A DNA stretch of 35,956 nucleotides from an uncultured Porphyromonadaceae bacterium (GTDB lineage: Bacteria > Bacteroidota > Bacteroidia > Bacteroidales > Muribaculaceae): contig CAMWVA010000014.1 of NCBI GenBank assembly GCA_947177575.1, positions 1 to 35,956 on the forward strand. Direction: 5' to 3'. This document shows positions 30,223-35,956 of the stretch, piece by piece. The number at the start of each line of letters is the position of its first letter. Position 1 is the first letter of the stretch. The notes beneath the pieces were generated by a model, which made no database searches, was not told the DNA's origin, and saw only the letters and a list, made by a program, of their open reading frames with translations. The translations under genes and the position numbers were made by a program.

Positions 30223-30275
30223 GTCATAAAAAGGCAACAGGTAAGCCAGTGGCTTACCTGTTGCCTTTTTATGAC
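30223..30275 (-). terminator. Rho-independent terminator downstream of the sigma factor gene
   Basis: GTCATAAAAAGGCAACAGGTAAGCCA-G-TGGCTTACCTGTTGCCTTTTTATGAC: 26-bp perfect arms; minus-strand T-run present. Confidence 0.85.
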
Positions 30276-30347
30276 AAAAATGTGAACTTTAGAGTAGTGG
30301 AATATGAGTAGGAAGTTAAAATGATAGTGAATGCAGAATCGAATTTT

Positions 30348-30857
30348 TTAACGGGCGTAATCTTTAAGTTGCTCACGCAGACGTTTGCGTGCAAAGAAGA
30401 TACGGCTTTTAACAGTACCTAAAGGTAACCCCATCTTTTCTGCTATTTCGTTATATTTGTATCCAGCCACATACATATTGAACGGTATACGGTATTCATC
30501 AGGGAAACTATTAAGAGTAGTTGAAATTTCATGAACGGCAATTGAACCGTCAGGAGTTTCAAGCCCGGAATCCTGTGAAATATTGAGATGATAAAGATCT
30601 TCAGTCTGATCAATAACAGTAGCCTTACGTACAGTCTGACGATAGTTATTGATGAAGATATTACGCATTATAGTGAATATCCAACCCTTAAAATTAGTAT
30701 TGTCAACGTATTTATCTTCGTTGTCAAGTGCTTTAAGGGTAGTATCCTGAAGAAGATCCTGGGCGGCTTCACGATTTGTGGTGAGCTGATATGCAAAGCT
30801 AAGAAGGTTGCCTTGGAGGCCGAGGATACGCTGTTTAAAAGTCTCTTTAGTTCTCAT
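30348..30857 (-). CDS. RNA polymerase sigma factor, ECF/sigma-70 family
   Basis: 169 aa; AQDLLQDTTLKAL (region 2), GWIFTIMRNIFINNYRQ, EIAEKMGLPLGTVKSRIFFARKRLRE (region 4 HTH). Confidence 0.95.
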   Translation of the reverse strand: MRTKETFKQRILGLQGNLLSFAYQLTTNREAAQDLLQDTTLKALDNEDKYVDNTNFKGWIFTIMRNIFINNYRQTVRKATVIDQTEDLYHLNISQDSGLETPDGSIAVHEISTTLNSFPDEYRIPFNMYVAGYKYNEIAEKMGLPLGTVKSRIFFARKRLREQLKDYAR

Positions 30858-31006
30858 TTTGTCTTTGTTTTTAGTTGTTATATCTCTATAACATTAGAGC
30901 TATAAAATTGTTTTGAAATTTATGTTTTTTTATCGTTATGAACTGAACTTTTTATCTTAGAAAGTTGTTGATGTCGTTTTAATATGTTGAATGGCAAGAG
31001 AGTAAA

Positions 31007-31048
31007 AAATTAAAAAAATGTGAACTGACTGATAAATTTTTTTAATTT
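31007..31048. repeat. AT-only inverted repeat in the sigma/DEAD-box divergent intergenic region
   Basis: AAATTAAAAAAAT (31007-31019) / ATTTTTTTAATTT (31036-31048), 16-nt loop. Confidence 0.5.
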
Positions 31049-31159
31049 ACTTTCGAAATCTAATATTCGTACCTTCTACAACCGCTGTAATGATTCTACC
31101 ATGAGGTAAGGAAAATTCATTAACTTTGCAAAAATTAAAAATTAGTTTTAGTTGTAGAA

Positions 31160-32479
31160 ATGAGATTTGACGAAATACTTAGGAATGACGCTCTGTTAGA
31201 CGGATTAGATGATATGAATTTTCAGGAATGTACACCTATACAGGAATTGGGAATGCCACCTGTGCTGGCCGGACGAGATCTTCTTGCGGTTGCTCAGACC
31301 GGAACAGGTAAAACGGCAGCTTATCTGCTTCCCATTATAGAATGTCTTGTTGAAGATGGTTATCCAACAGATTGTGTCAATTGTGTTGTAATGGCTCCTA
31401 CACGAGAGCTCGCCCAACAAATAGATCAACAGATGGAGGGTTTTTCCTATTTTGTACCTGTTACAAGCGCACCTATCTATGGAGGTACAGATGGAGAAGG
31501 CTATGAAAGGCAGCGTAAAAGTCTTAAAGCAGGTGCGGATGTAGTTATAGCTACTCCAGGGCGTTTGTTAGCTCATTTAAGTATGGGGTATGTGGATTTA
31601 TCGAAAGTATCGTTTTTTGTACTTGATGAGGCTGACCGTATGCTGGATATGGGTTTTATGGATGACATAATGCAGATAGTGGGACGATTGCCAAAGAAAC
31701 GTCAGACGTTGCTTTTTTCAGCTACTATGCCTCCAAAAATACAGGCTTTAGCTAAGAATTTGTTACATAATCCAGTATTTATTGAATTGGCTGTGTCCAA
31801 GCCTGCGGATAAAATAAAACAATCGGCTTATATTTGTTATGAGCCTCAAAAACTACCTATATTAAAGAGTATCTTCGTTAGAGAGAGATTCGGAAAGGTA
31901 ATAATCTTTTCTTCATCAAAACTTAAAGTTAAAGAACTTGCCAAAGTATTACGTTCGATAAAAATGAATGTTGCTGAGATGCATTCAGATTTATCTCAGG
32001 CGGTTCGTGAGGAAGTAATGCTGAAATTTAAAGCTGGTAAAGTAAATATAATAGTTGCTACAGATATTTTAGCACGTGGAATAGATATTGATGATATAGA
32101 ATTGGTAATCAATTATGATGTTCCGCGTGAAGCAGAGGATTATGTACATCGTATCGGTCGCACTGCAAGAGCTAACAAAGATGGGCGTGCAATAACGTTT
32201 GTAAATGAAAAAGAAATAGGTCGCTTGAAGATTATAGAACGTTTGCTGGAGAAAGAGATACCTAAAGAGGAAGTAGATAAAATTCTTGGTGAGACACCGT
32301 CTTATACTTCAAGTCGTAATAAGAGAGTAAGACACAGTAAAAACTATACTAAACAACGTCTCAAAGTTACCTCAAAGACACAGGTATCTGCGAAAGAAGA
32401 CGAAACTGTAATGCCAGTCAAGGTGAAGTCACACCGACGTTCACATCGAAGTTATAAAGAAGGTGAAAAAAATAAGTAA
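31160..32479 (+). CDS. DEAD/DEAH-box RNA helicase
   Basis: AQTGTGKTAAYLLP, PTRELAQQI, VLDEADRMLDMGF, LLFSATMP, DILARGIDIDDI, HRIGRTAR; basic C-terminal tail. Confidence 0.96.
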   Translation: MRFDEILRNDALLDGLDDMNFQECTPIQELGMPPVLAGRDLLAVAQTGTGKTAAYLLPIIECLVEDGYPTDCVNCVVMAPTRELAQQIDQQMEGFSYFVPVTSAPIYGGTDGEGYERQRKSLKAGADVVIATPGRLLAHLSMGYVDLSKVSFFVLDEADRMLDMGFMDDIMQIVGRLPKKRQTLLFSATMPPKIQALAKNLLHNPVFIELAVSKPADKIKQSAYICYEPQKLPILKSIFVRERFGKVIIFSSSKLKVKELAKVLRSIKMNVAEMHSDLSQAVREEVMLKFKAGKVNIIVATDILARGIDIDDIELVINYDVPREAEDYVHRIGRTARANKDGRAITFVNEKEIGRLKIIERLLEKEIPKEEVDKILGETPSYTSSRNKRVRHSKNYTKQRLKVTSKTQVSAKEDETVMPVKVKSHRRSHRSYKEGEKNK

Positions 32480-32527
32480 ACAGAAGCTGACGGCTAAACC
32501 GTCAGCTTCTGTTTACTTATTTTTTTC
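32465..32527. terminator. Bidirectional intrinsic terminator between convergent DEAD-box helicase and lon genes
   Basis: 29-bp perfect arms (32465-32493 / 32499-32527), CTAAA loop, A7/T7 flanks on both strands; contains the DEAD-box stop codon. Confidence 0.92.
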
Positions 32528-32532
32528 AAAGA

Positions 32533-34950
32533 CTATTCTTTAAGAAGAGCAAAATCAAGAAGCTGGGGTACACTTTCAATGAAATGAAAAGAGAGACCTT
32601 CTTTACAGTCTTCGGGAAGTTTCTCAATATCTCTTCTGTTGCGTTCACTTAGAGCAATATCTGTTATACCAGCTCGTCGGGCAGCGAGAATCTTCTCTTT
32701 TAAGCCTCCTACCGGAAGTACTTTGCCACGCAGGGTAATTTCTCCTGTCATGGCAAGATGATCACGTACTTTACAGCCCAATAGAGCAGAAGCTATTGAA
32801 ACTGCCATAGTAATGCCTGCTGAAGGTCCGTCTTTGGGAATGGCCCCTTCCGGAACATGAATGTGTACTTGAAGATCATCAAATATATCAGCTGATAGTC
32901 CTAATAGACTATAGTTGGATCTTAAATACTGAAGAGCAATAGTGGCAGACTCTTTCATTACATTACCAAGATTTCCGGTTAAAGTAAGTTTTTCAGTCTT
33001 CCCATGAGACAGAGAAGTTTCAATAAATAAAATTTCTCCGCCTGTGCGTGTCCATGCCAGACCTGTCACTACTCCAGGAATATCATTGTTATCATATACC
33101 TCCACAAGTTGTTCTTCAACACCAAGTAACTCTTTTACATCATCGGGCTGTATAAACTGAATGAGAGGCTGGCCTTCTACTTTCCGTCTTGCCAGTCTTC
33201 TGACTATTTTTGCTATACATTTATAGAGTCCTCTGACTCCAGATTCTCTGGTATAGTAATCTATAATGTAGCGTAAAGCCTCCGGAGAAAAGGCAATCTT
33301 ACTTTTAGCTAACCCATGTTCCTGAAGAATCTTAGGTACCAGATGTCTTGCAGCTATCTCCACTTTTTCATTAGCAGTGTAACCTGATAATTCAATGAGT
33401 TCCATACGGTCCAACAGAGGCGCTGAGATAGATGATACATCATTCGCAGTTGCTATGAACATGACATTGGACAAATCATAGTCACAATCTATGTAGTTAT
33501 CATGAAAGGCAACATTCTGTTCTGGATCAAGAACTTCAAGAAGAGCTGTAGAGGGATCGCCTTTTATGTCGGCACCTAATTTGTCAATCTCATCCAGTAC
33601 AATTACAGGATTAGATGTCTTGCATTTTTCTATAGCTGTGATTATACGTCCCGGCATAGAGCCCAGATAAGTACGTCGATGACCTCTTATTTCGGCTTCA
33701 TCATGGACACCTCCTAAAGCAATGCGTTTATATTCTCTTCCAAGTGCTTCAGCTATAGCTGTACCAAGAGAGGTTTTGCCTACTCCCGGAGGACCAAAAA
33801 AGCATAAAATCGGAGCTTTCATGTCCTTACGTAACTGTAAGACTGCAAGGTGTTCGAGAATACGGTCTTTTATGTCATCCATTCCGAAGTGATCCTTATT
33901 AAGGATTGCCTTAGCTTTGGTGAGATTGACCGAAGAATGAGAATATTTATTCCAAGGTAAATTCAGAAATGTATCAAGGTAGTTATACTGTACTGAATAG
34001 TCAGGAGTCTGCATATTAAGCCGACATAATTTAGCTAATTCTTTTTCAAAATGGGCTTGGGTTTTCTTATCCCATTTTTTTGTTTTGGCTTTTTTCTTGA
34101 ATTCCTCTATGTCTGAATAATCTGCATCAGTTGACTCAAGTTCAGCTTCAATCTGTTCAATCTGTTGTCTAAGGAAAGCTTCCTTTTGCCTTTTTCCCAT
34201 TTCTTCCTGGGTTCTCTTCTGCAATTCAACTCTCAGCCGTAGCCGCTGACATGCTAAGGTCAATGTGTCGAGGATAGTATGAAGTTTGTCCTTAAAATCA
34301 TTTTTTTCGAGAATTACCTGTCGTTCAGCAGTAGAGATAGGTGAGTGGGAGACAATGAATCCAGCTGAACGTACGAGATCATCTTTATACTGTTTCCACT
34401 GGAATTTTATCTGTTTACCTTCTTCTTCGCCTATCATCCCTATCATAGAGGTATAAAGCTGCGCAATTAATTCATAGCTGTTCCTAATTTCTTCGTCATC
34501 AGGATTGAATGGCAGAATAGGGTAAGGATTAATTGAGGCACGTACTAAAGGTTTCTTTTTTTCAATACGATTCAGTATCGCTGTATCCTGACATTGAATC
34601 AAAGCTGTATGTCCACCATCGGGACGCTGGAATATCTGAAGTACCCGAACGATACATCCTACCTTATGAAGATTGCGTAACGTTAAGGCTTCATTATCGC
34701 TATTGATTTTGGTTACAGCAAAAAGAAGTTCCTTGTTAGTTTCGGCATACTGAAAAATTTTAAGGGCCTGTTCATTTTCAATTTCTATATCAGTAGCTAA
34801 AAAAGGTGAGAGAACAATGTCATTAAGAGGTAATACTAATATGTTATTTGAGTCAAGCTCACCGACCGAGGATTGGTCATCGTTATGAATCTCTGTTAAC
34901 ATTTCTAAGATTTCTAAAAGAGAAGAATGGGGGTTATTCAATTGGTTCAT
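32533..34950 (-). CDS. lon: ATP-dependent protease La (Lon)
   Basis: 805 aa; [51 protein letters not shown] (catalytic Ser), lysine in [27 protein letters not shown]. Confidence 0.98.
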   Translation of the reverse strand: MNQLNNPHSSLLEILEMLTEIHNDDQSSVGELDSNNILVLPLNDIVLSPFLATDIEIENEQALKIFQYAETNKELLFAVTKINSDNEALTLRNLHKVGCIVRVLQIFQRPDGGHTALIQCQDTAILNRIEKKKPLVRASINPYPILPFNPDDEEIRNSYELIAQLYTSMIGMIGEEEGKQIKFQWKQYKDDLVRSAGFIVSHSPISTAERQVILEKNDFKDKLHTILDTLTLACQRLRLRVELQKRTQEEMGKRQKEAFLRQQIEQIEAELESTDADYSDIEEFKKKAKTKKWDKKTQAHFEKELAKLCRLNMQTPDYSVQYNYLDTFLNLPWNKYSHSSVNLTKAKAILNKDHFGMDDIKDRILEHLAVLQLRKDMKAPILCFFGPPGVGKTSLGTAIAEALGREYKRIALGGVHDEAEIRGHRRTYLGSMPGRIITAIEKCKTSNPVIVLDEIDKLGADIKGDPSTALLEVLDPEQNVAFHDNYIDCDYDLSNVMFIATANDVSSISAPLLDRMELIELSGYTANEKVEIAARHLVPKILQEHGLAKSKIAFSPEALRYIIDYYTRESGVRGLYKCIAKIVRRLARRKVEGQPLIQFIQPDDVKELLGVEEQLVEVYDNNDIPGVVTGLAWTRTGGEILFIETSLSHGKTEKLTLTGNLGNVMKESATIALQYLRSNYSLLGLSADIFDDLQVHIHVPEGAIPKDGPSAGITMAVSIASALLGCKVRDHLAMTGEITLRGKVLPVGGLKEKILAARRAGITDIALSERNRRDIEKLPEDCKEGLSFHFIESVPQLLDFALLKE

Positions 34951-35026
34951 TATTAGATATTACGGGTAATCAGTAAGTTAAAACCTATATAGCAAAAACT
35001 TAAATTGACTACCTCCAATAAGCCTA

Positions 35027-35058
35027 CAAAAGTAGTAAAACTAAGTGTAACAACCAAA
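35027..35058 (-). promoter_or_regulatory. Bacteroidetes-type promoter for lon
   Basis: Minus strand TTTG (35058-35055), 20-nt spacer, TACTTTTG (35034-35027). Confidence 0.65.
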
Positions 35059-35109
35059 GAATTTAAAATTGGGACGGTTTGAAAAGGTTACATACCTGTG
35101 GATATAGAT

Positions 35110-35141
35110 TTTGGAGAAAAGAGCCGAAAGGATTACTTTTG
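35110..35141 (+). promoter_or_regulatory. Bacteroidetes-type promoter for the tRNA methyltransferase gene
   Basis: TTTG (35110-35113), 20-nt spacer, TACTTTTG (35134-35141). Confidence 0.65.
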
Positions 35142-35174
35142 CAGTAGTAAAATTAGAAACAAAACAGGCAGATA

Positions 35175-35942
35175 ATGGACAAAAAGGAAGTAGTATTCAG
35201 ATTCAAGAGATTTAATATGAATCATGGACTAAGTTCGATGCGAATAGGGGTCGATGCTGTTCTTCTTGGTGCCTGGTGTGATGTAAGAAATACAAGCAGT
35301 GTACTTGATGTCGGTACCGGTTGTGGAGTAATAGCACTAATGATAGCTCAGCGACTACCATACGGAGAAATAGAAGGAATAGAGATTGATCTACCTTCAG
35401 TGGAAGAAGCAAGTAAGAATTTTGCTTCCTCTCTATGGAAGGACAGGTGTCATGTAAGCCATATTGATTTTCTTACTTACGTTAAAACATATAAAGATAG
35501 TGATAGAACAGAAAATCATAAGAATGAGATAGATCTGATAGTAAGTAATCCACCTTATTTCGATTCTGGGGTAAAAACCTATAGTACCTCCAGATTACTT
35601 GCCCGACATCAAGGTTCTGAATTATCACCTACAGTATTATTGAGAGAAGGTGCAAGAATATTAAGTTGTAGAGGTCGGATAGCAATCATAGTACCAAAAG
35701 ATGTCGGAGATAAGCTGGAAAATGAAGTTACGTCATACGGATTGATGATAATAAGAAAGTGTTATGTACGTGGTCATGATAAAGCACCATATAAGCGTGT
35801 TCTTATGGAATTCGGAAGATATGAGAATTGTCGGAATGAAATACCAAATACTATTGTCTCTTATCTCACATTAGAAGAGAAACCGGGTACTCCTACTGAG
35901 GATTATAGAGAATTATGTAAAGAATTTTATCTGAAGTTCTGA
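35175..35942 (+). CDS. tRNA1(Val) (adenine(37)-N6)-methyltransferase-like (TrmN6/YfiC family)
   Basis: SAM motif VLDVGTGCGVIALMIAQR, NPPYF N6-adenine methyltransferase motif, KVGxDAVLLG-like MRIGVDAVLLGAW. Confidence 0.92.
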   Translation: MDKKEVVFRFKRFNMNHGLSSMRIGVDAVLLGAWCDVRNTSSVLDVGTGCGVIALMIAQRLPYGEIEGIEIDLPSVEEASKNFASSLWKDRCHVSHIDFLTYVKTYKDSDRTENHKNEIDLIVSNPPYFDSGVKTYSTSRLLARHQGSELSPTVLLREGARILSCRGRIAIIVPKDVGDKLENEVTSYGLMIIRKCYVRGHDKAPYKRVLMEFGRYENCRNEIPNTIVSYLTLEEKPGTPTEDYRELCKEFYLKF

Positions 35943-35956
35943 GTTCACTGTTATAC

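Overview
This 35,956-bp window looks like a core-type chromosomal segment from the Bacteroidales. Support comes from the ProS/DPP-IV/LptB/HolA/TrmN6 protein types, the DUF4293-like protein, and repeated TTTG-N19/20-TAnnTTTG promoters. I support 27 protein-coding genes, several strong inverted-repeat terminators and six promoter matches. No rRNA, tRNA, CRISPR array, transposase or integrase was recognised. Most genes are housekeeping: proS, miaA, lipA, lipB, udk, lptB, holA, uvrD/pcrA, trxA, dnaE, an ECF sigma factor, a DEAD-box helicase, lon and a tRNA1(Val) methyltransferase. The most accessory-like part is about 15.5-20.2 kb. It is a promoter-led, AT-rich three-gene exopolysaccharide module: a Wzc/BY-kinase-like protein with degenerate nucleotide-binding motifs, a polysaccharide pyruvyl transferase and a GT4 glycosyltransferase. 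Other points to check are an uncharacterised membrane protein coupled to miaA, an N-terminally extended LptB, a minus-strand S1/P1 nuclease - HsdR_N-like - UvrD - nspC cluster preceded by a 40-bp perfect palindrome, and a structured intergenic region upstream of the DUF4293 gene. I see no clear-cut new defence or mobile system.
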